Positions 8,298 to 16,592 of a stretch of 64,000 nucleotides of DNA are shown in pieces. The stretch lies in assembly GCF_000717335.1 (NCBI RefSeq), contig NZ_JNYZ01000010.1, positions 124,001 to 188,000 of the forward strand. The letters run 5' to 3'. The notes under the pieces are model-generated. The model saw nothing but the letters and a program-made list of their open reading frames with translations, did no database searches and was not told the origin of the DNA. This DNA is from Amycolatopsis jejuensis. Lineage in GTDB: Bacteria > Actinomycetota > Actinomycetes > Mycobacteriales > Pseudonocardiaceae. Position 1 is the first letter of the stretch, and each line of letters opens with the position of its first letter. A program made the translations under genes and the position numbers.

Positions 8298-9059
8298 TCA
8301 CGGAAGATAAGCGCGAGGCGGCATCCCCAGAAGACGGCTGAACATGGTCGTGAAGGCGGCCGGGCTTTCGTACCCGAGCGTCACCGCGACATCCGACACC
8401 GCGCGGCCCGAAGCCAGCAGCGGCAACGCGTGCAGTACACACGCCCGTTCCCGCCAGCGCGCGAAGCTCAAGCCCGTTTCGGCTCGGAACAGCCGATGCA
8501 GCGTCCGCTCGCTGACGTGCAGCTCGCGCGCCCACCGCGACGGCGGATCGTGGACATCCGGACCGTCCGAAAAGGACTGACACAGCGCACGCAAGGCCTC
8601 GTCCTGCGGCCACGGCAGTTCGAGCGGCAGCGGGACACAGCGGGAAATCTCGTGCAACAACAGGGAAACCAACGTGGCATCGCGGCCCCGGCGCGCGTAC
8701 TCCGGCTCGACGTCCACCGCCGCCCGCACCAGTTCCCGCAGCAGTGGCGAGACGTCCACCGTCCGGCAGCGGCGCGGAAACCACGGCACCGCAGCAGGTT
8801 CCAGGTACAGGCTCCGCGTGGTCACGTTCGTCATCACGACACTGTGGTCGGTCTCCGGCGGGATCAGCACGGCGCGCCGCGTCGGCACGGTCCAGGTGCC
8901 GTCGGCGGTCTCGACCCGCATGGAACCCGTGGCCCCGTAAAGAAACTGCGCCCGTCGATGCCGATGCCGGGGCAGCACGTGCTCCGGCGGGTAGTCGGTG
9001 CTGATCGCGAGCACGGCGCGGGGGATGGCGTCGACGTCGTCGAGTGGAACGTTGCGCAT
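8298..9059 (-). CDS. AraC family transcriptional regulator
   Basis: 253 residues. The N-terminal half is a cupin-like sensing domain (HVLPRHRHRRAQFLYG, then VLIPPETDHSVV) as in AraC regulators that respond to small ligands. The C-terminal half has the paired helix-turn-helix of the family: SRWARELHVSERTLHRLF and the signature AVTLGYESPAAFTTMFSRLLG. The ATG at 9059 is 7 nt after a TACCCT hexamer, so transcription is probably leaderless, and longer upstream starts are not favoured. It is divergent from a TauE-type permease, its likeliest target. Confidence 0.9.
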   Translation of the reverse strand: MRNVPLDDVDAIPRAVLAISTDYPPEHVLPRHRHRRAQFLYGATGSMRVETADGTWTVPTRRAVLIPPETDHSVVMTNVTTRSLYLEPAAVPWFPRRCRTVDVSPLLRELVRAAVDVEPEYARRGRDATLVSLLLHEISRCVPLPLELPWPQDEALRALCQSFSDGPDVHDPPSRWARELHVSERTLHRLFRAETGLSFARWRERACVLHALPLLASGRAVSDVAVTLGYESPAAFTTMFSRLLGMPPRAYLP

Positions 9060-9144
9060 GCCGCCAAGGGTATGTCCGAAACACAAAAGAAGGTGGCAAT
9101 TCTTCGAATGCGTGCCACAGCCGCCGCGACCTATCCTGGACCCA

Positions 9145-9864
9145 GTGATCCTCTTCCTTTTCGGCTGCCTCAGCGGCGTGACCACCGTGTTGTTCGGCTT
9201 CGGCGGCGGATTCGTCACCGTGCCGGTGGTTGCGGCGGTGACGAGCCGCGGCGACCCCATGCATGTCGCCGTCGCCACGTCTGCCGCGGTGATGGCGGTG
9301 AACTCCGTCAGCGCAACCGCCGTCCAAGCACGCGCCGGACGGCTCCGCCGCGACTACCTCTGGCCGCTCGCCGCGTTCGTCGCCGTGGGAGCCGCGATCG
9401 GCGCAATAGCCGCCACGAAAGCCGACGACAGCCTCCTGCGCATCCTGTTCGTCGTCTACCTGGCAGTGACCATTGTGGACAGTCTCGCGCGCCGCGGATT
9501 CCTGAGCCAAGGAGAACCACAGCCCCTGAGCACGTTCACCACCACCATCGGCGGGGTCGGAATCGGCGCGGTGGCAAGCTTCCTCGGCGTCGGCGGCAGC
9601 GTGATGACGGTGCCGTTGTTACGCCGCAAGGGACTCCCCATGGCCGAGGCCGCCGCGATGGCCAACCCGTTGAGCGTGCCCGTCGCAGTGATCGCGACCG
9701 CGGTGTACGCCACCTACGTGGACTTGGGCGCAGCCGCCGCCCTCCTGGCCGGTTCCCTGCCCACGATCGCGATCGTCCGCCGGTTCGCCGATCGGATGCC
9801 GGACCGGGTACACGCGATCGCGTACCTGGCCCTGCTCGCGGCCGCGCTGGTCGCCGTGGTGTGA
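9145..9864 (+). CDS. Sulfite exporter TauE/SafE family protein
   Basis: 239-residue membrane protein with about seven helices and the duplicated family motif GFGGGFVTVPV near the N-terminus and GVGGSVMTVPLL in the second half. Family members move sulfite, sulfoacetate or other organosulfur or one-carbon anions; the substrate here is unknown. The GTG at 9145 is exactly 7 nt after TATCCT, a leaderless arrangement, so the longer frame starting at 8998 (antisense to the AraC gene) is rejected. The gene is divergent from the AraC regulator. Confidence 0.87.
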   Translation: MILFLFGCLSGVTTVLFGFGGGFVTVPVVAAVTSRGDPMHVAVATSAAVMAVNSVSATAVQARAGRLRRDYLWPLAAFVAVGAAIGAIAATKADDSLLRILFVVYLAVTIVDSLARRGFLSQGEPQPLSTFTTTIGGVGIGAVASFLGVGGSVMTVPLLRRKGLPMAEAAAMANPLSVPVAVIATAVYATYVDLGAAAALLAGSLPTIAIVRRFADRMPDRVHAIAYLALLAAALVAVV

Positions 9865-9868
9865 CCCG

Positions 9869-10330
9869 TCAGTCGTGCGCGGCAAGGCATTCCGGCTTGA
9901 GATAAGCCAGAATCCGCTCGGAAATGTCACCGATCTGGGCGACCTGCTCCGGGCCGAGCCGGTCGTAGACCAGCTCCTGCACCGCCGCCTGGTACACCTC
10001 CTCGTTCTCCGCCACCACCTGCGCCCCCGCGTCGGTGAGCCGGGCGAGCGTGTACCGGCCGTCCGCGGGATCGGGCGAACGGTCGACCCAGCCACGCTTC
10101 TCCAGCCGCGCCACCACGCGGGAAAGATGCGACGGCGTCATGCTCGCCGACGCCGCCAGCTGCCCCATGTACAGCGCCTTTTCCTCGCGCACCGACAGCC
10201 ACCGCAGCACCTGGTACTCCACGTGGCTGAGGTTCGCGACCGCGGCGAGCCGCGCGTCGAGCTCCGCCGGGAGCCACATCATCACCCCGACGAAAAGTGC
10301 CCAGATGCGGTCGTCCCGGTTCGTCGCCAT
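9869..10330 (-). CDS. MarR family transcriptional regulator
   Basis: 153 residues with the winged-helix core of MarR proteins: LAASASMTPSHLSRVVARLEKRGWVDRSP split as recognition helix and wing, then DGRYTLARLTDAG. The ATG at 10330 is 6 nt after TACACT, consistent with a leaderless mRNA. It is divergent from the zinc-free alcohol dehydrogenase-like gene, and the intergenic region holds a 16-bp inverted repeat (10350-10397), so it very likely represses both itself and that gene. The inducing ligand is unknown, possibly a quinone or an electrophile (inference). Confidence 0.9.
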   Translation of the reverse strand: MATNRDDRIWALFVGVMMWLPAELDARLAAVANLSHVEYQVLRWLSVREEKALYMGQLAASASMTPSHLSRVVARLEKRGWVDRSPDPADGRYTLARLTDAGAQVVAENEEVYQAAVQELVYDRLGPEQVAQIGDISERILAYLKPECLAAHD

Positions 10331-10349
10331 GGTCCCAGTGTACTAGATC

Positions 10350-10397
10350 ACTTGCCGCGGAAAATGAAACCGGGTAGCGTTATTTTCCGTGGCAAGT
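10350..10397. promoter_or_regulatory. MarR operator pair (16-bp inverted repeat)
   Basis: ACTTGCCGCGGAAAAT (10350-10365) and ATTTTCCGTGGCAAGT (10382-10397) match as an inverted repeat at 15 of 16 positions with a 16-bp spacer. Each arm contains a smaller imperfect palindrome TTGCCGCGGAA, so two regulator dimers may bind. It lies between the divergent MarR and oxidoreductase genes. Confidence 0.75.
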
Positions 10398-10418
10398 AAC
10401 TACGGAACGAGGGGCACC

Positions 10419-11330
10419 ATGCGCGCAGCGCGATATCACGAGTACGGCGATCCGGACGTCCTCCGCGTCGAGGACGCACCCGAACCGCACGCTCCGGCGG
10501 GCGCAATCCGCATCCGCACCGTCGCGGCGAGCGTGAACCCGATCGACTGGAAACTGCGGGCCGGTTTCGCGAAAGAGGCCCTCCCGCTCGAGTTCCCGGT
10601 GATCCCGGGGCGCGACGCGGCGGGCGTCGTCGACGAGGTGGGCGAAGGCGTCACCGGGGTCGCCGCGGGAGACCTGGTGTTCGGGCTCGGCGGGGTCAGC
10701 GACACCACCGCGGAATTCTCCGTGCTCACGTCGTGGGCGAAGAAGCCCGGAAACTGGGACCACGGACAAGCCGCCGCCGCGGGACTCGCGGCCACCACCG
10801 GCATCCGCGGCCTCGCCCCGCACGGCGACCTCGCGGGTAAGACACTCCTGATCGAAGGCGCGGCCGGAGCGGTCGGGAGCGCCGCCGCGGTGGTCGCGCT
10901 CAGCCGCGGCGCACGCGTGATCGGCACGGCAAGCGAGCGCAACCAAGGCTTTCTGCGCGACCTCGGAGTGATCCCGACGACCTACGGCAGCGGCCTGACC
11001 GAGCGGGTGTCCGCGCTGGCTCCCGGCGGGGTCGACGCGGTCCTCGACTCCGCCGGTTCCGGTTCACTGGCCGAACTCGTGGCCATTGCCGGAGATCCGG
11101 GCCGCGTGACGACGGTGGCCGACGCGCGGCGAGCCGGTGACCTGGGTGTTCAGGCAGTGGACGCGGCGAACGAATCCGCCGTGCTGGAGGTCGCCGCACA
11201 GCTCGGCGCAGCGGGCAAATACACCCCGCGGATCGCGCAAACCCTTCCGCTGGCAAGCATTGCCGAGGCACACGCCCTCGCGCAGCAGAGCCAGCCGGGG
11301 AAGATCGTGGTGGTGCTCGATCAGGCCTAA
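10419..11330 (+). CDS. NADP-dependent oxidoreductase, quinone oxidoreductase-like (MDR family)
   Basis: 303 residues of the medium-chain dehydrogenase/reductase superfamily, zinc-independent quinone oxidoreductase branch. It shows the GroES-like N-terminal domain (NPIDWKLRAGF, PVIPGRDAAGVV), the nucleotide-binding motif EGAAGAVGSAAAV and a C-terminal YTPRIAQTLPLASIAEAH segment. It probably reduces quinones or enones with NADPH in the cytosol. I chose the ATG at 10419 because ACGAGGGG precedes it by 4-5 nt; the GTG at 10389 would lie inside the operator. It should be derepressed together with the divergent MarR gene. Confidence 0.88.
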   Translation: MRAARYHEYGDPDVLRVEDAPEPHAPAGAIRIRTVAASVNPIDWKLRAGFAKEALPLEFPVIPGRDAAGVVDEVGEGVTGVAAGDLVFGLGGVSDTTAEFSVLTSWAKKPGNWDHGQAAAAGLAATTGIRGLAPHGDLAGKTLLIEGAAGAVGSAAAVVALSRGARVIGTASERNQGFLRDLGVIPTTYGSGLTERVSALAPGGVDAVLDSAGSGSLAELVAIAGDPGRVTTVADARRAGDLGVQAVDAANESAVLEVAAQLGAAGKYTPRIAQTLPLASIAEAHALAQQSQPGKIVVVLDQA

Positions 11331-11683
11331 TCGAGCACGGAGCGCACAGTCTCCTCGTCGCGGGCGACCACCGTGGTGCCGTCGTCCGCGGTGATGATCG
11401 GACGCTGGATCAGCTCCGGATGCGCAGCGAGCGCGGAAATCCACCGCGAACGCTCGGAAGCCGTGCGGGGCCAGGATTTCATCGCGAGTTCACCGGCGAT
11501 CTTCTCGCCGGTGCGCGTGATGTCCCACGGGTCGAGGCCGAGCCGGTCGAGTACCGCGGCGAGTTCGGCTTCGGTGGGCGGTTCGTCGAGGTAACGGCGG
11601 ACCGTGTACTCCACCCCTGCCTCGTCGAGGATCGACGCCGCCGAGCGGCATTTGGAACAGCGCGGGTTCACCCAGATTTCCAC
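11327..11683 (-). CDS. ArsC/Spx-family thioredoxin-fold reductase
   Basis: 118-residue protein of the ArsC (glutaredoxin-type arsenate reductase)/Spx family. The N-terminal strand leads to a PRCSKCRSA motif, a CxxC arrangement in which the first Cys is the family catalytic residue. A PPTEAELAAVLDRLG helix and the QRPIIT cis-proline region with downstream arginine follow. Whether it reduces arsenate is uncertain because no arsenic genes are near. I prefer the GTG at 11683, 6 nt after a TATGCT hexamer (leaderless), over the GTG at 11689. Its stop overlaps the stop of the convergent oxidoreductase by 4 bp. Confidence 0.8.
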   Translation of the reverse strand: MEIWVNPRCSKCRSAASILDEAGVEYTVRRYLDEPPTEAELAAVLDRLGLDPWDITRTGEKIAGELAMKSWPRTASERSRWISALAAHPELIQRPIITADDGTTVVARDEETVRSVLD

Positions 11684-11769
11684 CCGCACAGCATAACCGG
11701 CACCGTCCGATGAGGACTGCGGTCCGGATCACCTGCCCGGCGGGCCCCGATCGGGCGTACCGTTTCAGC

Positions 11770-12309
11770 ATGACCTTGCCGCTGACCACCGACCGTCTCG
11801 TGATCCGGGACTGGTCGGACGACGACGCCGACGCCGCGTTCCCGATCTACGGCTCCTCCGATGTCACCCATTGGCTCACGCCGGCGATGGACCGCGTCAC
11901 CGATGTCGCGGCGATGCGGTCGGTGCTGCAGGCGTGGCAGGAAGCCCAGCCCAACCTCATCCCGCCGCGCGGGCGCTGGGCGGTGCAACGCCGTTCGGAC
12001 GGCAAGGTGATCGGCGGGCTCGGCATCCGGCTCCTCCCGCCGTACCAAGAGGATCTGGAGCTGAGCTGGCAGCTGCATCCGGAGGAATGGGGCAACGGAT
12101 ACGCCACCGAGGCGGCGCGCGCGCTGATCGAGTGGGCGTTCCGCCAGGACGACACCGACGAGCTGTTCGCGGTGGCGCGGCCGAGCAACTCCCGCGCCAT
12201 CGCGACGGCCAAACGTCTCGGCATGCAGTGGGTCGGCGAGACGACCAAGTACTACGAGCTGCGGCTGCAGGTGTATCGGATCCGGCACAGCGACCTGGTG
12301 GGCGGCTGA
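11770..12309 (+). CDS. GNAT family N-acetyltransferase (RimJ/RimL-like)
   Basis: 179 residues. It has the GNAT fold of the RimJ/RimL-like group: LTTDRLVIRDWSDDDADAAF at the N-terminus, the acetyl-CoA-binding LHPEEWGNGYATEAARALI and the late SNSRAIATAKRLGMQWVGE helix. Such proteins acetylate N-terminal or small-molecule amines; the substrate here is unknown. The ATG at 11770 follows TACCGT by 6 nt, again a leaderless layout. It is convergent with the azoreductase gene, 13 bp apart. Confidence 0.87.
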   Translation: MTLPLTTDRLVIRDWSDDDADAAFPIYGSSDVTHWLTPAMDRVTDVAAMRSVLQAWQEAQPNLIPPRGRWAVQRRSDGKVIGGLGIRLLPPYQEDLELSWQLHPEEWGNGYATEAARALIEWAFRQDDTDELFAVARPSNSRAIATAKRLGMQWVGETTKYYELRLQVYRIRHSDLVGG

Positions 12310-12322
12310 CCCGTCCGGCCGC

Positions 12323-12955
12323 TCACGAGCGAGCGGTGGCCGGTGCCCACAGTGCGTCGATCTCCCGTTCCGCCGACGCCAGGCTTTCCGCGGCCTTGTC
12401 GCGGAACTGGGCCAGCGCCGGGTTCACGTCGGCCAGCGTCAGCTCCGCGGTGATGAAGCGCGGTTCCAAGCCGGTGAGCGAAAGTCCGTGCGGCAGCCAG
12501 GCTTCCGCGTGGTCCCAGCCGTACCGCGGGGTGCCTTCGCCGTACCCGCCGCCGCGGCTGGCCAGCACCAGCAGCTCGCGCCCGCCGAGGGTCGCCGGGT
12601 CGTCCCCCGCCCCGGCGACCAGCCGGTCGAGCCATGCCTTCACCGTGCTCGGCACGCCGTAGTTGTAGAGCGGCAGGCCGAGCAGCACCACGTCGGCCGC
12701 GCGCACCTCGTCCGCCAGCTCCGCGCCGAACCGCGCTGCCTCGCGTTGCTCGGGCGTGTGCTCGTCCGCCGGAGCGAACCGGGCGGACCAGGCGACCGGA
12801 TCGATGTGCGGCACCGGGTTCGCGCCGAGATCGCGGTAGGTCACCGTGCCCTCCGGATGGGCCGCGCGCCACGCGTCCGCAGCACGGGCGGTGAGTTTCC
12901 GGCTGACCGACTGGTCGCCGTTGATGCTCGAGTCGATGTGCAGCAGATGAGGCAT
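12323..12955 (-). CDS. FMN-dependent NADH:quinone oxidoreductase / azoreductase
   Basis: 210-residue flavodoxin-fold enzyme of the AzoR family. The N-terminal LHIDSSINGDQSVSRKL loop binds FMN phosphate, LLGLPLYNYGVPSTVKAWLD is the conserved flavin/dimer segment, and VLASRGGGYG is the second flavin loop. Members reduce quinones and azo compounds with NAD(P)H and protect against electrophiles. The ATG at 12955 starts the family's typical MPHLLHIDSS. A much longer open frame extending to 15139 is antisense to the LigD gene and rejected. The MarR gene is divergent, with a palindromic operator at 12977-12993. Confidence 0.92.
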   Translation of the reverse strand: MPHLLHIDSSINGDQSVSRKLTARAADAWRAAHPEGTVTYRDLGANPVPHIDPVAWSARFAPADEHTPEQREAARFGAELADEVRAADVVLLGLPLYNYGVPSTVKAWLDRLVAGAGDDPATLGGRELLVLASRGGGYGEGTPRYGWDHAEAWLPHGLSLTGLEPRFITAELTLADVNPALAQFRDKAAESLASAEREIDALWAPATARS

Positions 12956-12976
12956 GTCGCTGACCGTCCATGGATA

Positions 12977-12993
12977 GTTTGTGCAAGACAAAC
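12977..12993. promoter_or_regulatory. Palindromic MarR-type operator
   Basis: GTTTGT-GCAAG-ACAAAC, perfect 6-bp arms around a 5-bp centre, lies 22 bp before the azoreductase start and 46 bp before the divergent MarR start. The position suits negative control of both genes by that MarR protein. Confidence 0.65.
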
Positions 12994-13039
12994 CATTTAT
13001 AGCACAGCAGTGACCCGATCCGTCTCGTAGAATGGACAC

Positions 13040-13516
13040 ATGGCCCCGCTGCCGGTTTCCGGCCACACCTCGCACCGGTGCAGCGCGCTGCTCGACCACC
13101 TGGCGCGCCGGATGCGGATGCGCGCGGAAAACGTCCTGACCCCGCTCGGGCTCCGGCCGCGGCACCTGCTCGCGCTCACGGTGCTGAACACCCAGGGCAG
13201 CAGCACCCAGCAGGCCCTCGCGCGCACCCTGGAGATGGACAGCACCAACGTCGTCGGCCTGCTCAACGACCTCGAGGCCGACCACCTGATCGAGCGCCGC
13301 CGTTCGCCGGAGGACCGCAGGCGGCACGTGGTCGTGCTCACCGAACTCGGCGGCATCAAGCTGGTACAGGCGGAAGCCGCGCTGGCCGCCGTCGAGGACG
13401 ACGTGCTCGTCGCACTCGACCCCGAGCAGCGCGAACAGCTTTACCGCCTGCTGCTGCAGGCCAGCGCCGGTAGCGTCGACCTCGCCGCCTGTGCGGAGGA
13501 TCGCCCGACCTGCTGA
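13040..13516 (+). CDS. MarR family transcriptional regulator of the azoreductase gene
   Basis: 158 residues with MarR winged-helix sequence: GSSTQQALARTLEMDSTNVV (recognition helix region), LEADHLIERRRSPEDRRRH (wing) and VVLTELGG. A CSALLDHLARRMR N-terminal helix and two cysteines near the C-terminus could sense oxidants (inference). The ATG at 13040 follows the near-consensus -10 hexamer TAGAAT by 6 nt, so it is leaderless. It is divergent from azoreductase, the expected target. The LigD gene starts 15 bp downstream, so read-through is likely. Confidence 0.9.
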   Translation: MAPLPVSGHTSHRCSALLDHLARRMRMRAENVLTPLGLRPRHLLALTVLNTQGSSTQQALARTLEMDSTNVVGLLNDLEADHLIERRRSPEDRRRHVVVLTELGGIKLVQAEAALAAVEDDVLVALDPEQREQLYRLLLQASAGSVDLAACAEDRPTC

Positions 13517-13531
13517 GGGGAGGACCAGGCG

Positions 13532-15118
13532 ATGGACGGTGCGGCCGAGCGGCTCGCGAAGTACCGCGCCATGCGCAACTTCTCGAAGACCGACGAGCCG
13601 TCCGGCGCGAACGCCCCGCAGACCCCCGGGTACCGCTTCGTGGTGCAGCGGCATCGCGCGCGGCGGCGGCACTACGACTTCCGGCTGGAGCTCGACGGCG
13701 TCCTCGTGAGCTGGGCGGTGCCGAAGGGTCCGACGCTGGACCCGAAGGCCCGCCGGATGGCTGTGCACGTCGAGGACCATCCGCTCGAGTACGCCGATTT
13801 CGAAGGCGTGATCCCGCGCGGCGAGTACGGCGGCGGCGACGTGATCGTGTGGGACCGCGGTACCTGGGAGCCGGTCGACACCGACGATCCGGAACAGGCG
13901 CTGGCCGACGGGAACCTGCATTTCGACCTGTTCGGGGAAAAGCTGGCCGGCCGCTTCGTGCTCATCCATCCGAAGCGCGACGACGACGGCAAGCAGTGGT
14001 TTCTTCTCCACAAACAAGACGACCACGCCACCTCCGGCTGGGACGCGGAGGACCACCCGAAGTCGGTCAAAAGCGGTCTCACCAACGACGAGATCGCCGC
14101 CGCGCCACCTGCGTTGTGGCGCAGCGATCTGCCCGCGACCGAGGCGGAAGTGCCGCTGCACCCGGTGTTCGAACCGGCGTCCGGCGAGGAACTGGCCGCG
14201 CTGCGCGACCTTGGCGGTCAAGGCACCTGGACCATCGCCGGGCAGCAGCTGAAACTCACCAACCTCGACAAGGTCCTGATCCCCGCCCGCGACGGCGAAA
14301 AGCCGATCACCAAACGGGATCTCGTCGAGTACTACACGCGGATCGCGCCGACGATGCTCCCCTACCTCGCGGGCCGCGCGCTCAACACCAACCGGTTTCC
14401 CGGCGGCCTCGGCAAACCCGGCTTCTGGCACAAAGAAGTGCCCAACCACGCGCCGAAGTGGCTGCACCGCTGGCACTACGAAGCCGCCGACGCCGACGAC
14501 GTCCAGCAGTACCTGGTCCCCTCCGGCGTCGCGGATCTGGCGTGGCTGGCCAACTTCGCCGCGCTGGAGCTGCACGCGTGGACGTCGCGGACCTCCGACG
14601 TCGAGCACCCCACCTGGACGCTGTTCGACATCGATCCCGGCCCGGAGACGTCGTTCGACGACGTCCTCGCGCTCGCCCGCTTGCACCGCACCGCGCTCGA
14701 CCACTTCGGGCTCGTCGGGCGGCCGAAGGTCACCGGGCAGCGCGGCATCCAGATCTGGGTACCGGTGGAGCCGCGGTACACCTACGCGGAAACGCGCGCG
14801 TGGGCGGAAACCGTGTCGAAGTCGATCGGCCGCACCGTGCCGGACCTGGTGAGCTGGGCGTGGCAGAAAGACCGCCGCGCCGGGCGGGCCCGGCTCGACT
14901 ACACGCAGAACGTGCTGAACAAAACCCTGGTCGCGCCGTACAGCGTGCGGCCGAAGCCGGGGGCGCCGGTGTCGGTCCCGCTGGAGTGGGACGAGCTCGA
15001 CGACCCCGATCTCACCCCCGATCGCTGGACGATCCGGACGGTGCTCGATCGCGTGGCCGCGGCGGGTGACCCGTTCGCCGTACTGCTCGACGTGCACCAG
15101 CGCCTGCCGCGGCTGTAG
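13532..15118 (+). CDS. LigD-like protein: 3'-phosphoesterase plus primase-polymerase domains, no ligase domain
   Basis: 528 residues. The phosphoesterase domain (about 30-190) has RFVVQRHRARRRHYDFRLEL and EGVIPRGEYGGGDV with its metal-binding His/Asp/Glu. The archaeo-eukaryotic primase-like polymerase domain (about 225-525) includes LNTNRFPGG, TLFDIDPGP with the catalytic Asp pair, and GQRGIQIWVP. The ATP-dependent ligase domain of mycobacterial LigD is missing, so sealing must come from a separate protein. The expected role is processing and filling ends in Ku-dependent end joining. ATG 13532 has a GGGGAGGACC Shine-Dalgarno. Its last 107 bp overlap the convergent MFS gene. Confidence 0.9.
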   Translation: MDGAAERLAKYRAMRNFSKTDEPSGANAPQTPGYRFVVQRHRARRRHYDFRLELDGVLVSWAVPKGPTLDPKARRMAVHVEDHPLEYADFEGVIPRGEYGGGDVIVWDRGTWEPVDTDDPEQALADGNLHFDLFGEKLAGRFVLIHPKRDDDGKQWFLLHKQDDHATSGWDAEDHPKSVKSGLTNDEIAAAPPALWRSDLPATEAEVPLHPVFEPASGEELAALRDLGGQGTWTIAGQQLKLTNLDKVLIPARDGEKPITKRDLVEYYTRIAPTMLPYLAGRALNTNRFPGGLGKPGFWHKEVPNHAPKWLHRWHYEAADADDVQQYLVPSGVADLAWLANFAALELHAWTSRTSDVEHPTWTLFDIDPGPETSFDDVLALARLHRTALDHFGLVGRPKVTGQRGIQIWVPVEPRYTYAETRAWAETVSKSIGRTVPDLVSWAWQKDRRAGRARLDYTQNVLNKTLVAPYSVRPKPGAPVSVPLEWDELDDPDLTPDRWTIRTVLDRVAAAGDPFAVLLDVHQRLPRL

Positions 15119-16445
15119 GGAAAATCGCCACCGCGGCAATCACGGCGAACCCGATCAGCAGATACCGCGCGGACGCCACCATCGACGGCGCACCGAGATT
15201 CACCAGCAGTCCCGCAATCGACGCGCCGAAGGCGGTCGCCATGGTCAGCACGGTCGCGATCGCGGCGGCCGCCTGCTGCCCCTCACCGGGGTCGCTCGTG
15301 CTGGACATCGCAGCGACCGACAGGTGCGGCATCGCCATGCCGATTCCGGTACCGGCGGCGAGAAGCACGAACAGCCAGGCGAGTGTTGACGCGTTCTCCT
15401 GCTGCAGCAACGCAAGCCCGGCGAGCCCGGCCGAGAGCACCGCCGGTCCGCCGAAGCAGAGCAGCCGCACCGTACGAGGTCGGCGCGCCGAAGAACCTAC
15501 GATCTGTGCGACCGACCATCCGAATGACAGCGCCGCCGACAGGAATCCCGCCGCGACCGGCGGCAATCCGCCGAGCTGCTGGCCGAACAGCGGCAGAAAC
15601 GATTCCACCGCAACACCGGACGCCAGGCACATGATGGTCAGGTAGATCCAGCGCAGCGAGGAGCCGGACCGATACGTCGAGGCAGGCAGCACCCGTACCG
15701 TCGCCCGCTTCTCCACCAGCAGAAACGCCAGTACGCAGGCGAATCCGAACACGATGAACACGGCCATCGCGACGACGTCCGGCAGGATGCCGGCCACGCT
15801 CACCGCACCGACCGCAGCGACGATTGCCACGAGCGAGCCGAGGGGTACCGGCGCCTGTTTCCGGTCCGGCGCACTGCGCGGAAGCCCGCGACGCACCAGC
15901 GCCGCCATCGCGACCGCGACCACTGCCAGCACGACGAACGCCAGCCGCCACGAACCGAACTGCGCGAACACCCCGCCGAGTGCGGGGCCGACCAGGTTCC
16001 CGACGCCGAACATCGCCGAGATCGCCGCAGTGCCCCGCGTCCACAGGTGCGGCGGCAGCGCGGAATGGATCACCGCGAACCCGAGACCGGTGAGCAACCC
16101 GGCGCCCCAGCCCTGAATCCCGCGCCCGGCCAGCAGCACCGGCATCGCCGGGCTCACCGCGCATACCACCGAGCCCACGGCGAACACGCCGAACCCGAGG
16201 TAGTACGACATCGTGTTCCCCCTCCGGGCAAGCACCCGGCTGACGAACATGGTGGCGACCACCTGCGCGATCAGGAACGCCGTCGTGTTCCAGGCGTAGA
16301 GGCGTTCACCGCCGATGTCGGAGACCGCCGTGGGCAGCAAGCTGGCTGCCACGTAGATGTTGACTGCTCCGACGAGCACTCCCCCGGCCAGCACCACCGC
16401 CGTACTGAAGTGCGCCCCGAGTTCCCGCCACGAACCACTTTCCAC
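15012..16445 (-). CDS. MFS transporter, multidrug efflux type
   Basis: 477-residue major facilitator with about 14 hydrophobic helices, similar to DHA2-type drug exporters. An early loop motif VLARRGNTMSYYLG and LLAGRGIQGWGAGLLTGLG, resembling antiporter motif C, are visible. The GTG at 16445 has an AGGAG Shine-Dalgarno 5-10 nt upstream; longer open frames through the neighbouring gene are rejected. The last 30 or so residues (rich in Arg, Pro, Ser) are encoded antisense to the 3' end of the LigD-like gene, an unusually long convergent overlap. Substrate unknown. Confidence 0.87.
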   Translation of the reverse strand: MESGSWRELGAHFSTAVVLAGGVLVGAVNIYVAASLLPTAVSDIGGERLYAWNTTAFLIAQVVATMFVSRVLARRGNTMSYYLGFGVFAVGSVVCAVSPAMPVLLAGRGIQGWGAGLLTGLGFAVIHSALPPHLWTRGTAAISAMFGVGNLVGPALGGVFAQFGSWRLAFVVLAVVAVAMAALVRRGLPRSAPDRKQAPVPLGSLVAIVAAVGAVSVAGILPDVVAMAVFIVFGFACVLAFLLVEKRATVRVLPASTYRSGSSLRWIYLTIMCLASGVAVESFLPLFGQQLGGLPPVAAGFLSAALSFGWSVAQIVGSSARRPRTVRLLCFGGPAVLSAGLAGLALLQQENASTLAWLFVLLAAGTGIGMAMPHLSVAAMSSTSDPGEGQQAAAAIATVLTMATAFGASIAGLLVNLGAPSMVASARYLLIGFAVIAAVAIFPTAAAGAGARRAVRRTGHPPRPRDRAPSGSSSDRG

Positions 16446-16592
16446 CCGCTTCTCCTCACGTTGTGGTCTTGCGGCTGCATCATCTCGGCGGGCGGCACCC
16501 CGGTAATCGGACAAATCAGACGTGAATTGCGTCACATTTTCTGCGGCGGCCGTGACCGCGCGGGTGGCGGACTCCAGGCATACCGTCGACCC

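Noticed and set aside
12323..15139. 938-residue open frame on the minus strand covering the LigD-like gene
   Set aside because: Only its last 210 residues (azoreductase) are real; the rest is antisense to a gene with intact LigD motifs and contains no known domain.
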